From: Dendrophyllia cribrosa
Taxonomy: Eukaryota > Cnidaria > Anthozoa > Scleractinia > Dendrophylliidae
DNA length: 64,000 bases
NCBI GenBank assembly: GCA_024195265.1
Contig: JAJLRJ010000010.1
Span: 2,482,981 to 2,546,980 of the forward strand
Direction of reading: 5' to 3'
Part shown: in pieces, positions 43,701-54,387 of the stretch
Layout: every line of letters begins with the position of its first letter
How positions within the stretch are numbered: the stretch's first letter is position 1
The notes under the pieces: model-generated
Told to the model about the DNA's origin: nothing
Seen by the model: only the letters and a program-made list of their open reading frames with translations
Databases searched by the model: none
Made by a program: the position numbers and the translations under genes

Positions 43701-46700
43701 TTGGCTCAACAGCCAATAACATCATGGCAAAACTGATGAATGACAGCAACAAACAGACATTAATACTACACACTGATGGAAGATAACTTCCTCTCAGCTG
43801 CTCGGGTTCTTGAAACTCGTCAGTCAATGTCAACAGTAACAGTTTCTTTTCAGATCTACACTAACCCAGACGGTCACACTCGACAGAGACAAAACACAAG
43901 GCCTTTTCACAGACGTCATCTGTTTCTTTCCTTCGCCGATTTCCGACGCAAACAGGAAGGAAACAAGACACAACAGCCACACATACGTAAATTATTTTGA
44001 CAGGACAAATATCAAACAGTGCGCTGTTTAAAATTTCCCAGTACCCGTACTTCTTCATGGGAAAGAAAACTTCTACTCTCGACGCATGTTTTAACAATTC
44101 GCTTTCAAGTTTTCATTCTATTGGGCGATCATTTGGTGGTACCGTAAAATGCCGGTTATAAACGGAAAGCATTATATACCATCCGCCTAAACCACCTCGG
44201 ACACTTATTGAGAATTATATAACGTAATGTCGACACTTAGAGAAAATATAAAAGCCCCACTCAGGATTGAACCTGTGACCTCAGCTAGGTTTAGGCTTAC
44301 ATAGCCTACCGTACCACTGTACCACCTAGCTTCTCGGGTTGCCTAGTCCTGAATTTAACTATATAAACTGCCACCCCTAACCTCAACTAAAAGCTAACCA
44401 GTTACTCCGTTATATAAGTCTCAATGAGGTGTCCGAGATGGTTTAGGCGGATGGTATGTAATGCTTTCCGTTATAAACAGGAGCGTATCTGTATTTACGC
44501 GCAGTGCGCAAGTACGCGGTACAAGTACGCATGTACCAGAATTTCCCAGAATGTTTTTTTACATTCTAGAAGAAAAACAATTGCAAAGGGTAAAGTCGTA
44601 TAATTTTTCTATGCGTTATGTTTTTCTATCGTGCTCACGGAAGAATGCGCTGGTCATACAGAGAATTACAGTATAGTACATATATTGACTTACGGAAAAT
44701 ATTTACCAAATGTGATGTCTATAAAAGTGGAGAAATAAACGAAACGTTTTCTGAAAACACATGTTCCAATGTAATGAATAATGCAAGACCCATGCAATAT
44801 AGATTGAAAATTTTGGTTTTCTGGTTGAGAATTAATGTAAACTCCAGAGTTTATATAACCTTGGCTGCACAAACACTTTTCAGTCTTAGGAATGCAGAAA
44901 TGACGTTAGAGGGTAACATGATAAAATAATTTCCGGTGGAGCATGCCCTTGCATTTTATTCTCGTCCCAGACCTCAGCCATGTTTTTCTTCTGTTCTCCA
45001 GATTTCTTCATATCGCCGTTGTCCAGGGAGACCAACCGCTGACTGATTTTTTCATCCAGAAAATGAAGTCAAGGGGAGTTGATATTTACAACAAACTCAG
45101 ACAGGTACAGGTCCACCATGTGGTTTAACCAGTTAAGCCAGTTTTCATGGGCAACGCAACCAAAAGCGCAAACACAAAGCACGGAATATTGGTTTTTACG
45201 CATGCCCTTGCCGCTTATAATTAACCACTATAGCTTAGTTTACGATACCCTAGGTGCAAGAAGTTTTTCTCGCGGTTTCTCGCGGTCATCTCTATCATAT
45301 GACACACCTCTTATATCTCTTATATTTTCGCCGCGAGTTACCTGCTCAGAAATTTGCTCCAAAACACGCCAATAAAACGGAAATGTCCTATCTCCATACA
45401 GAAAATAAGCAACTAATAACTACTTTAAGCGAAACAAACGTTTAAAATCCGAGTTTCAAAAGGATGGCCAAGATTGAGAACGATTACTATCTTCAATATC
45501 TTCTAATGCGCATGCGCGCCAGTCGTGACATACCCCGATACCCCCTTTAACAGAGTCCACTGTTCCTCGCTTTTTTCATCCCTTTTAGACTCCTCTTCAT
45601 CTTGCCGTGATAACGCATCAAATATACATGGTAAGAAGGCTGATAGAAGGCGGGGCAGATGTTAATTTGATGGACAGGCACGGACAGACACCTCTTCATT
45701 TGGCTTGTCAAGAAGGAGACGTCAACTGTGTATGTGCCATCCGTGACGTCACACAGATTAGTCGCGTCAAGATCAGGTTGGACTTGAAGAATTCCCAAGG
45801 TGAGCAATTGTAAATTTTATTATTTCATTACAGTAATTTACAAAATGCATTTGAGATATCTTGAAAGAGGATCTCGAGGTTATTCAGAAACACACACATA
45901 CATACTAGTTGTGCAATGGTTTCCGACAATTTTTACAATGCTATTTGGAACTTTGTAATCAATTTCTGAATTTTTCCGACGTTTGCCGAATACTCCCGAA
46001 AACTGACCGAAGACGTTCCGACATTTTCCGATGTTTAACCGAAGGTCATTTTAACGTTTTCGGTCATTTTGCTAAATTTTCTGAAAAGCAGATTTCATTT
46101 CAACGATGCGCTAGGACAAAACTAAAATTAAGATTCTCTGAAGGACAATATTATTTTCTTGTTTGCAGGTTTGTCAGTCCTTCATGTTGCCACTTTGAAT
46201 GGAAGTAAACTTTTGATAGGAACTATACTTGATATGGGAGCCGACATAAATGAGCAGGTAAGTTTGATATTACATTTACAAACTCATATTCAAATTCAAG
46301 CCAGCTAGTATCTTTGGTGTCTAAGAATTCCCTTTCTGAGTTGGTTTCTAAGTTTTCTAGCATGATGGTCGCTGACTCGTCCCCAGTCATTTCTCTTTCT
46401 CTATTAATATTAACGAGAGAAGCGCTTGTCTCGTTCCGCGTCCATCATGCGCGTCTCCCGCGTCTTGCCAAGAGAGACGACCGGAGATGAGTCAGCGATG
46501 GTCGGCTGTTATCGGTGCGACTTGATCCTCATGGGGGGGGTCCTCTCATATATAAGCTATATGGGTATGTACCGCTGTGAAGAGTATGGTTTTTAAACAG
46601 TTTAGTCTGGGATAGGATATAGAAATCAGAGAGTTTTGGCTTGGAGTACCATTTACTGTAGCCTGCGCAGCTGGCGGTTTTGTTGCCGCGCGCAATGCTG

Positions 46701-49700
46701 AAATTCGCGAGTGGTGTGAAGATTGAGTTTCTGGTAAATAGTGAGTCTGGGATAGAGTACGATTTTTTTTTGTGTCTAGTCCAGAATAGGAGTAATATCT
46801 GCAAAGGACCGCAAACGATAATGCTGTAAACTATACGTAGGATCTACGAAAGATCTAATCAGCCAAAAAAAAATTAAAAAACATAACAATAAACTGCAAG
46901 GCTGATCTGACTACCTAATACCACACCAATACGACGGAAACCAATAAAGTAGGGTAGCAACCGTGTACAGCTGTTTCGCTCTTATTGGAGCTCATCAGCA
47001 CGGTGTAGCAAACTAAACACGACTGCAAGAATGCAGGCGTGAATAGATTACACAATGACCCGTTCACCATATCGGGTTCCGCACCTTGGAACTAACTTGT
47101 CAGCCGAATCACGAGTGCGGGTGCTCCGCGGTTGCTACCCTACAGGACCTACAGTTATCGGTTTCTGTCGTATTGGTGTCTCGCAAAGTCAACTTTTTTA
47201 CGTGGTCAGATTATCCTTGCAGTTTATTGTCTAGAGCAGGGTTGTAATTTATGCAGCTGAACATGATCTAGTAGATGGTAAGGGTTCCAGAATCCCAGCC
47301 GCACACCACCACCAAAACATATTCAGAGTAACCCCGCGAAGGATGAATAAAAGCGACAATCAGTTCTGCAGATTCATAAACCAGTTTTTCTTCACACACA
47401 AAATTGTTTCTTCTAAAAGAAATAAGTATGGCTCTTATAATACTAGTAAATAAGAATCAAAGGACCGCGAATGAAAATGCTGCTGGTGTACGTAGGATCT
47501 GGAGAAGATCTAGTCGGCCAAAAATAGAGATAAAATCAGAATATAAAGCAAGGCTGATACTACGTAGAACATTTAGCGCGACAACGACATGATAGAGCCC
47601 AAACTGAAAGCTAAAATGCAACCGTGGATAGCTGTTTCGACCTAGTTTTTCTATCTTTTAGCTGCTACACCATGCTGACGAGACCCAACCAGGTCGAAAC
47701 AGCTGTCCACGGTTGCATCAGTTTTGGCTTTCAGTTTGGGCTCTATCATGTCGTTGTCGCGTTAAATGTTCTACATAGTTTCAGCCTTACTTTATATTTT
47801 GATCTTTTAATACTGTCCAAAAAGAATCGTAAATAGTAGTAGACTTGACTAATCATTACAGGGCTCGAAATTAACTTTTTCGTTCAGAAGCCAACTGGCG
47901 ACTAATGGGAACATTTTGGTCGCCAGATCGTAAATTTTGGTCGCCAATTTTATTCAATATGTATCTTACATAAAACACACTTAAATGTTACTTTGCATGC
48001 AAGAAAAATCATAGGTAGAAAGAAGCAGCATAGGAAAGACTTACGAAAGTTATCTACCAGTGTTCACAGCTGACATGTCTTTAGCGATGGTTTGTTGTTA
48101 GTTTTTCGAGATGCAGGTAAGCACAAAACGTTCCGAGTTCATAGTTTTCATAACTAGACAAACAAGGGTCCTTTACCCTTGCTTTTACCTCTTCACAACA
48201 TACCGTAAACACCGGCGTATATAAGCTTAAATTAAAGCCGCACTCGCAGATAAGCCGCACCCCGAGTTTGAAGCTCAAATTTTTGGGGAAAAAGTTTTTT
48301 TTAAAAATAAAAACGTAAGTCAGAGAATTGGCTCTAAGAAACGTGAGCTATACTTTGCTTCTATCCATGGAATCATCTTGTATTGAAAAAAAAAAACACA
48401 CTTGTGATCGCAGCTACGTTCGTTTGCCCGCCGTTCGTTCAGGCTACAACAAGCTTGGTAGCCGTGCAAATTTCTTGAGGACGGGTTAACCAAGATGGCC
48501 GCTTGTTTACAGACTTTCTTTGGCTTCTTTCGTTCATCTTTGGTGTTCCTTCATTGCTAAAAGCTTCAAAATGTCCGACAAAGATAGCGAGCACTGTTTT
48601 AACACAGGTATTTTGACAATTTGAGGCTAAATTTCACAATTATAAACTCAACGCTCGCGTTTGTGTGTTGCGTGTTCGATGCGGACCTTTTTGCTCAATT
48701 TGATTTTTGGCCTCAGAGGCGCTCTGGTAGCTCTGTGAGACAAACAAGACTAACTTTTCTACGTCATCTTAAGTTAAATAAGTTTTGCTCCACGTTATAC
48801 ACCTCAAATAAAGGCTCTCAAAGTCTGGTCAACTTATATCACTGCAATTAAAAAGTACGATTGATAAACTATGATTTGCAGAACTCAGCGGATGTTAATA
48901 CCGCAAATAAACCGCACCCCCGATTTTGAGCAAACATTTTGGGCAAAAAAGTGCGGCTTATACGCCGGTGTATAAACTAAAAGATTTATTTTAGTGCAGA
49001 AGTTTTTTTTTTGTGGTTATCGGACAAAACGTGAGTCGCTAGCTGGCGACCAGTTCCGAAAATCTAGTCGCCAGCACTCAATTTTTGGTCGCATTGGCGA
49101 CCAGTTAGTCGCAATTTCGAGCCCTGCATTATTTCGAAAAATAATCAAGTGATAACATTTTTCTCTATAAACGCAGGATTCCAACAGCGGCCGCACACCA
49201 TTACATCACGCAGTGGAAGCTGAGAAATATCACGTGGTAGAGTACTTGATTTTACGTGGTGCTGACGTAAACAAAGTAACATTCGCTGGAAACACGCCGC
49301 TTCACACGGCAAGCGGGCGGGAAATGGACGAGATGGTGAAGCTTTTAATGACGCACGGCGCTAACGTAAACATTGCTAACCTGGAAGGAGATATTCCTAA
49401 AGTGGTGCGAACGAGTGAAACAGGTATTAAAATATACATCCTAGAACCTATCGTAGGTGTTCTCTATTTTGTATTCAGTGTAATACCAGGGGCGGGAGCA
49501 GGCGATTTTGATAAAGTGATGTCATCGCTCATGTAGAGTTCAGGAAGCTCTTTTTGTGTCTACCGCGCTTGCGCACGTAAACACTTTGCTTAAACCGAAA
49601 GCTCAATCTCGTTCCCAAAGTCCGCGTTATCCTTGTCCAGCAGAACGGGTCCGTTACCCCGATAAGGGTAACGCGGACCCTGGGAACGAGATTGTCGAAT

Positions 49701-50475
49701 GAAGGTTGTAACGATGAAAGCCCTAACATGAAAGTTGTAACAATGAAAGCTGTAAGAATGATGCAACCGGAAAAAGATCAAATTGGTAAAGGTCAATGGC
49801 ACAAGACCTGAATCTCGCAAAGAACTAATTTCCATACTTTCTACAGACTAAATTCTGCAAAATTTATAAAGCCGACGCTTCAACATTAAAACCTCTGAAC
49901 CTTTTAATATTAATTTGCCTACTGAATGAAACTGAAAAATAAAACACCGTTCGTCCATATAAAATTTCACTATGGATGATTATTATTCCTTAGAATTTCT
50001 GTACGTAAAACTCAGTTCCAAAGAAGTGAATGGCGGTCACACAGCCAAAGAAAAAGTCAACGAATCATGGTGATAGACGACTCCGTATAGCAACATGGTC
50101 GACTTCTAGTTTGGCATGCAGTTTTCTTCTAAATCGGGGGTACTGTATAAATGAAACGAGTTTATCTGCCAGTAGTGAAAGATGCGTCAGCTTTGAAACC
50201 ACCAACGTAGCTATAGACTTGTATCCAGTCGTACCCAGCCGGGCTTGATCTCACTCTTGTTGGTACCGGGTACGAGATTACTCAGTGGCAAAGGTAACTG
50301 ACCACTGCAAGTCGTGTCCAGTCCCTCAAGGGAGATGTCCGCTTATTGGGTTCACAAGTGAAATTTCCCTGCGTTCCTTGGGCCACAAAGTTGCAAGCTG
50401 CTCACTAAATTTCTTTATTTTATACGTTCCGTTTTAGGCAAAGAGGCAGTTCAGGTCAAAGCAAACAGACAGTAA
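40800..50475 (+). CDS. IkB-like ankyrin-repeat inhibitor of NF-kB
   Basis: Exons 40800-40812, 40938-41403, 45002-45104, 45589-45799, 46169-46257, 49177-49423 and 50438-50475 join in phase to 388 codons. The ~160-residue N-terminus is acidic and Ser-rich and contains SSGYLS (about residues 110-115), resembling the DSGxxS phosphodegron used by IKK and beta-TrCP. Ankyrin repeats follow: GDTFLHIAVVQGD, TPLHLAVITHQ, TPLHLACQEGD, LSVLHVATLNG with GADINEQ, TPLHHAVEAEK with GADVNKV, and TPLHTASG. The opening and the TPLHLAVIT and TPLHLAC stretches follow IkB-alpha closely (known family). Expected role: retaining a Rel/NF-kB protein in the cytoplasm until degraded. No PEST tail is evident; the end KEAVQVKANRQ is short. 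AATAAA is at 50736. Exon 1 is the least certain part. Bcl-3 is an alternative. Confidence 0.82.
41982..42178. mobile_element. Short TIR element, CAGTCGA ends
   Basis: Left CAGTCGAACGCG, right (inverted) CAGTCGAGCCTCGCG. TA precedes the left end and CA follows the right end, possibly a decayed TA duplication. Related by end sequence to the element at 339-1069. Confidence 0.6.
44155..44479. mobile_element. TIR element enclosing a tRNA-like sequence
   Basis: Inverted ends of about 70 bp share ACGGAAAGCATTA, TACCATCCGCCTAAACCA and TCGGACAC. Between them, on the minus strand at 44342-44254, lies a tRNA-like segment: A-box-like TGGTACAGTGGTACGG and B-box GGTTCAATCCT. A TIR element has either captured a tRNA-derived SINE or evolved around one. 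Confidence 0.7.
46363..46495. mobile_element. Short inverted-repeat element in IkB-like intron
   Basis: GGTCGCTGACTCGTCC near the left end mirrors GATGAGTCAGCGATGG near the right end. About 130 bp with CGTCTC-rich centre. Confidence 0.55.
46803..47235. mobile_element. Foldback element carrying a hammerhead ribozyme, copy 1
   Basis: Inverted flanks (about 46885-46965 against 47140-47230: GTAGGGTAGCAACCG, CAATACGAC, AACTGCAAGG) surround the ribozyme at 46960-47004. The left flank (AAAGGACCGC, GTAGGATCT, AAAGATCTA) is shared with the copy at 47455-47790. Resembles animal retrozyme- or Penelope-type terminal repeats (inference). Confidence 0.65.
46960..47004 (-). ncRNA. Type I hammerhead ribozyme
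   Basis: On the minus strand, all parts fit. Stem I ACCGTG (47004-46999) pairs perfectly with CACGGT (46965-46960). Core CTGATGA is at 46998-46992. Stem II GCTC/GAGC with loop CAATAA spans 46991-46978. Core GAAA is at 46977-46974. Stem III CAG/CTG is at 46973-46968. TA follows at 46967-46966, giving a GUA cleavage triplet. No mismatch in any stem and canonical core residues. It lies antisense to the host IkB-like intron, so it would act in the element's own transcript. Confidence 0.85.
47455..47790. mobile_element. Foldback element carrying a hammerhead ribozyme, copy 2
   Basis: 47549-47645 reappears inverted at 47687-47790 (GTAGAACATTTAGCGCGACA, TGATAGAGCCCAAACTGAAAG, GCAACCGTGGA). The centre holds a complete plus-strand hammerhead and, on the other arm, a half-motif. 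A truncated relative lies at about 15130-15195. Confidence 0.7.
47670..47712 (+). ncRNA. Type I hammerhead ribozyme
   Basis: Stem I CCATG (47670-47674) pairs with CACGG (47708-47712) with one A-C mismatch. Core CTGACGA at 47675-47681; position 7 is variable in hammerheads. Stem II GACC/GGTC with loop CAACCA at 47682-47695. Core GAAA at 47696-47699. Stem III CAG/CTG at 47700-47705. TC at 47706-47707. Stem III and the core are identical to the 46960 ribozyme, but stem II differs by compensated changes. Here it is in the sense of the IkB-like intron. Confidence 0.8.
47859..49126. mobile_element. TIR element with CAGGGCTCGAAATT ends in IkB-like intron
   Basis: Left CAGGGCTCGAAATTAAC, right (inverted) CAGGGCTCGAAATTGCG. 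Several TGGTCGCCA/CTGGCGACC subterminal repeats lie at both ends. CATTA at 47854-47858 and 49127-49131 is a candidate 5-bp target duplication. hAT-like ends (inference). Holds a nested element. Confidence 0.75.
48203..48976. mobile_element. Nested TIR element, ACACCGGCGTATA ends
   Basis: ACACCGGCGTATA on the left and the same, inverted, on the right, followed inward by AAGCCGCAC repeats. Lies inside the 47859-49126 element. No ORF of interest. Confidence 0.7.
49604..49694. mobile_element. 91-bp palindromic MITE
   Basis: CAATCTCGTTCCCAAAGTCC mirrored by GGACCCTGGGAACGAGATTG, with GTCC/GGTTACC inner parts. Sibling of 14653-14732, in the last IkB-like intron. Confidence 0.8.
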
Positions 50476-50741
50476 AAGACGTAAACGGTGATATCAGCGG
50501 AGACCTTATGAGGACGAATTACAAAGATCTTTCAGTATAAACGAGGGCGTAATGTGATACAAAGTTGCATCACTGGGACAAGGGAAAAAGTTTACACGGT
50601 TTACAATGGCGGAAGGTGGAATGTTCTGGTTAGAGTCCAAAGAATTAAAAGCAACGACAAGAATCGTAAGGAACAACAAAAACGAAGTAATGGAAGTAAT
50701 GGAGTACCAAAGAAACAGTCAAAAAAGAAAGAAGAAATAAA

Positions 50742-51033
50742 CTTGAACGCCAACAATTGAACGCCACCAAAACGACGCTACTGTTGTTTTATTTATTTTT
50801 GTATTTTTTTTAATAGTAATAACTTTATTAAAACACAAAAATCTTAAATATATAGCCGGCGCTAAGATACAAAAAAGAAAAAAAACAAACAAATATCAAA
50901 TCGCGGCAAAATAAACCTTTTGGTTTACATTATCATACGAGCAACAATGGCTGAGCGCAAAGTACAAATTACGTGCGAAATACACCAATCGCATAAAAGT
51001 TGCTGTTGTGTAAAAAACAAGATGTTTTTAATA
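50742..51033. other. Intergenic, no gene recognised
   Basis: AT-rich sequence after the IkB-like polyadenylation signal. Confidence 0.4.
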
Positions 51034-51320
51034 GAGCGCTTTTCAAATGAGTGTCGCAAAGCAATTTAATGATTGCTTTGATTTTGCAATGCTACATTTC
51101 ATGACTGGCTAAAAAATCTCGTGCTATTTTCTCAACCAATCAGAAGTAAAACCAAAACCGATCGTGACTTGCTCGCACGCATTTTCCCGCGCTTGGCGCT
51201 CGCTGCATGCATTTGCTTCGAGTTCTGATTGGTTCATTGGATTGTCTGCGCCTGTTGTGATTGGCCAGAGTGATTACTTTAGTTTTGTTTTTACGACACT
51301 CGAACGAAAACCACTCTATA
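51034..51320 (+). mobile_element. CCAAT-rich MITE, copy 3, with both ends
   Basis: GAGCGCTTTTCAAATGAGTGTCG on the left in two parts (GAGCGCTTTTC, GAGTGTCG) mirrors CGACACTC and GAAAACCACTC on the right. TA borders both ends. The other copies share the core. Confidence 0.82.
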
Positions 51321-51853
51321 TTGCGGAGCAACAATTACAGGGCGCAAAAATAGGTACAAATTACTTGTGAAATACACCAATCACATAAAAGTAGATGTAA
51401 TACCTCCATTTCTGGACAGAAATGAAAATCAAAAGTGAGCAAATCCAATGTAAATCTAATGTAGTGTCTTCACCATTTTCGATGCTTTCTCGCCCCAAAA
51501 CAGTACTGCTATTCCATCACCTCATCCCAGAAATTTGATATCAGGTCACTTCGCTCTTTGTCAGATCCCACCCCACCAATAACAACAAGTAGACTCCACT
51601 CTGTTACTTAGCCCAATACTGAAGATACTTCAGTATGTGTTTAAATCACGTTTTTTTAAGGTGAATTGTATATATAGACTATATAATTAACTCCGAACAA
51701 TAAAACTGGGTACAAACACTTGTAATGGAGGCCGCTTTTTGCATTTAAATTTTAATTGACAGTACAGAGTAAAGTACCACTTAAAACTTTCTCCTAAGAG
51801 TGCCAAATATCAAATTTCAAGAAAAACCCCAAATCTCATTTGTAAAATATCGA

Positions 51854-52381
51854 AAAACAAATGGTACCATGCAAAAGTAAAGCCGAAAAGGTTTCATTTG
51901 AATGGTCACACCATAGGATTTCGTCCACAGACTGAAAAGTTAGAACAAATGGTACCATGCAAACGTACTGCTGAAGAGGTTTCATTTGAATGGTCACACC
52001 ATAGGATTTCATCCACAGACTTAAAAGTTAGAACAAATGGTACCATGTGAAAGTACTGCTGAAGAAGTTTCATTTAAATGGTCACACCATAGGATTTCAT
52101 CCACAGACTTAAAAGTTAGAACAAATGGTACCATGCAAAAGTACTGCTGAAGAGGTTTCATTTGAATGGTCACACCATAGGATTTCATCAACAGACTCAA
52201 AAGTTAGAACAAATGGTACCATGCAAAAGTACTGCTGAAGAGGTTTCATTTGAATGGTCACACCATAGGATTTCATCAACAGACTCAAAAGTTAGAACAA
52301 ATGGTACTATGCAAAAGTACTGCTGAAGAGGTTTCATTTGAATGGTCACACCATAGGATTTCATCCACAGACTCAAACGTT
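51854..52381 (+). repeat. 88-bp tandem repeat, six units
   Basis: Units start AGAACAAATGGTACCATG at 51942, 52030, 52118, 52206 and 52294, exactly 88 bp apart; a diverged first unit starts at about 51854. The block TCATTTGAATGGTCACACCA is in every unit. Monomers also occur singly in the mosaic-gene introns. Confidence 0.92.
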
Positions 52382-53150
52382 AGAACTACACTACATGTCT
52401 CCATAATTGACTCTGGGAGTGAAAGTGAAAAATCGAGGCGCAGCCGAGTTTTTTTTAAACTGACCTCGAGGTGTTTGGAAACCTTATGACGCACGCTTTC
52501 GAGTGTTTGATATCGCTTCTCAAACCATTGATAATTCTCGGAGAAATTCAGAGCAAAAGTTCACCAATTTTTTTTTGGTAATTAGTATTTTATATCCAAA
52601 CTTCCTACAAAGTATAGTGATTTCTTTTGGTTCATTTTCATGACTTATTATTTATGAGTTTGAGGAAGTTTTATCAAATTCAAAAACTCGTGTTACTCTG
52701 TCTGGGTCTCACATTGTTCCTCTACCACGGCATTTCCTCATAGTTTTCGAAGGTTTCTCTCAAGTAGCTTCTTACAATTTGTACTTGTGTTTCAATGACT
52801 AACTGTCCGTTAAAGCATTCATTTTACAGATCAGGATAAAAGGCCGAAATGACCAGCATAACATGACCGAAAGACAATTATTCCGTGTTCTTAAAAGCCT
52901 CTTAAGATTTAGACAATTCTATGTTATAAAAAGCCTTTCTTAAGAAAAGTGTTTCAATATTTAATAAAGGGAAATTACCTGTCACGAAGTGACGGTTTCG
53001 AGAGCTATATTTCTTGGATCACTCCCGAACCAGTCCAGCGAAGAAAAACAACACGAAAGTTTTCTTTTTGCTCACTTTTTCATACAGAACCCAAAACACG
53101 AAAGGAGAAAAAAGGAATTTGATTAAAATGATGAAAACCGGCATACACAT
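52382..53150. other. Intergenic, no gene recognised
   Basis: Nothing beyond AT-rich sequence. Confidence 0.4.
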
Positions 53151-53157
53151 GAGGCCG

Positions 53158-53347
53158 CCGCACACTAGCCGATTTTTCATCTTCAGACAAAAAATCTTAA
53201 CTTGTCAACAAGCTAACGACAAGATCGGACCTTGTCGGGCGATATCTGGCATTGTTAGATCTCAAAACGTCTTGTCGGGCATTGTCGGCTAGTATGCCGA
53301 CAAGTTAAGATTTTTTGTCTGAAGATGAAAAATCGGCTAGTGTGCGC
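53158..53347. mobile_element. MITE with ~52-bp inverted ends
   Basis: Left CGCACACTAGCCGATTTTTC followed by ATCTTCAGACAAAAAATC and TTAACTTGTC. The right end is the exact inverse. The centre has CTTGTCGGGC repeats. Confidence 0.85.
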
Positions 53348-54245
53348 AAAGCTTAACAGTGTTGCTTCATCTGTTTTTGAACAATACACTGAATTGTTCG
53401 CGCATGTTGATTGGTCATTACTTATGGTCTATCAGAGTACAGACGCTCAGCTGTCGTCATGGAGAATTTGTTTTCTCTAGTTTTGTCCAACATGGAGGAC
53501 AGTTTGGAAAATGTAGACGAGATTATACCGAAAAGGGCAAGTGAAGGCATCGAAAAATGTTTAGCAGAAACTATTGACAATTAACAAAAGGACGAAACCG
53601 AAGTCGCGAGAAGAAGTTTGTTGACGCGAAATGCCGAAATTAGAAGAAACCGTCATGATTAAAGTTGAGTGGTACGAGGCTAATTTTTCTTCCCTGATAT
53701 TGTATAAAACAAATAGATTCCATTTTGCCGTTAGCTGTTCAGTTATAGATCATAGAAGACGTCAAAATGTGGTAAGAACATCGGTGACCACTTTTTTGTT
53801 TTTACCGCATTTTGACGTCATCTGTACTCTACAACTGAACAGACGCACGGGAAAATGGAATCTATTTTGTCGAATAGAAAACTGATGCACAGTGCAATAT
53901 ATTTGATTCGACTGATTTGCACTCAAAGCCATCCTAAAAGACAAAGACAAATACAAGACAGTAAAAGTGCTTTTCTCAGTCAGTGTACTCTTCATGGCTG
54001 TGGACCGTGACTAAAATCTTAACGTGCGACATACAAGTGAACAAAATTAAGTAGGATGAAGTTGCTCGGTTTGAAAATCAGTTCATCGTCGTCAGATTTT
54101 TAAAAGGCACTCTTCTATTTGCAAGTGAAAGCTATTGAGTAGGATGAATTTGGTCGTTTTAAAATTTATTTATCAACCGTGCTCTTGTTGAAAAACGCTG
54201 TTTTTACCTGTTTATTGAAAACTAATGCACACTTCAATATACTTA

Positions 54246-54387
54246 GCCTGAAAAACAAAAAAAACAGACGTCTTTTCGCGGCGCCACGACTGGTTCCCGG
54301 CGCTAAACGGACGTCTGAGAAACCGTTCGCGGGGGAACAAGTGGTGGCGCCGCGAAACGACGTCTGTTTTTTTTTTCTCAGGCTACA
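54246..54387. mobile_element. MITE, AGCCTGA ends
   Basis: AGCCTGAAAAACAAAAAAAA and CAGACGTC with CGCGGCGCCAC mirror GTGGCGCCGCG, GACGTCTG and TCTCAGGCT. About 142 bp. Confidence 0.75.

Larger units (their letters stand above)
41404..45001. other. IkB-like intron 2
   Basis: A 3.6-kb intron with a 197-bp CAGTCGA-ended MITE (41982-42178) and the tRNA-like TIR element (44155-44479). The remainder, including a CTCGTTCCCAGAGCCCC end at about 43047, is non-coding as far as I can see. Confidence 0.6.
46530..47335. repeat. Dispersed repeat split by a hammerhead element
   Basis: 46600-46800 and 47236-47335 are the two parts of a repeat that is continuous at about 62930-63185 (GGATAGGATATAGAAATCAG to GCTGAACATG-like blocks). 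The hammerhead-bearing element 46803-47235 sits between them. Confidence 0.65.

Noticed and set aside
43263..44000. Several 70-95 residue ORFs in the IkB-like intron
   Set aside because: No homology pattern; they overlap each other on both strands within intronic sequence.
47600..47645. Minus-strand hammerhead half in the left arm of copy 2
   Set aside because: It carries GGTCGAAACAGCT but lacks the CTGANGA side.
51854..52381. CRISPR-like appearance of regular repeats
   Set aside because: The whole 88-bp unit is conserved with no variable spacers, and the genome is eukaryotic; it is a minisatellite.
53459..53584. Small ORF starting MENLFSLVLSNMEDS
   Set aside because: 41 codons with no splice partner or recognisable domain; could be an exon fragment, but nothing supports it.
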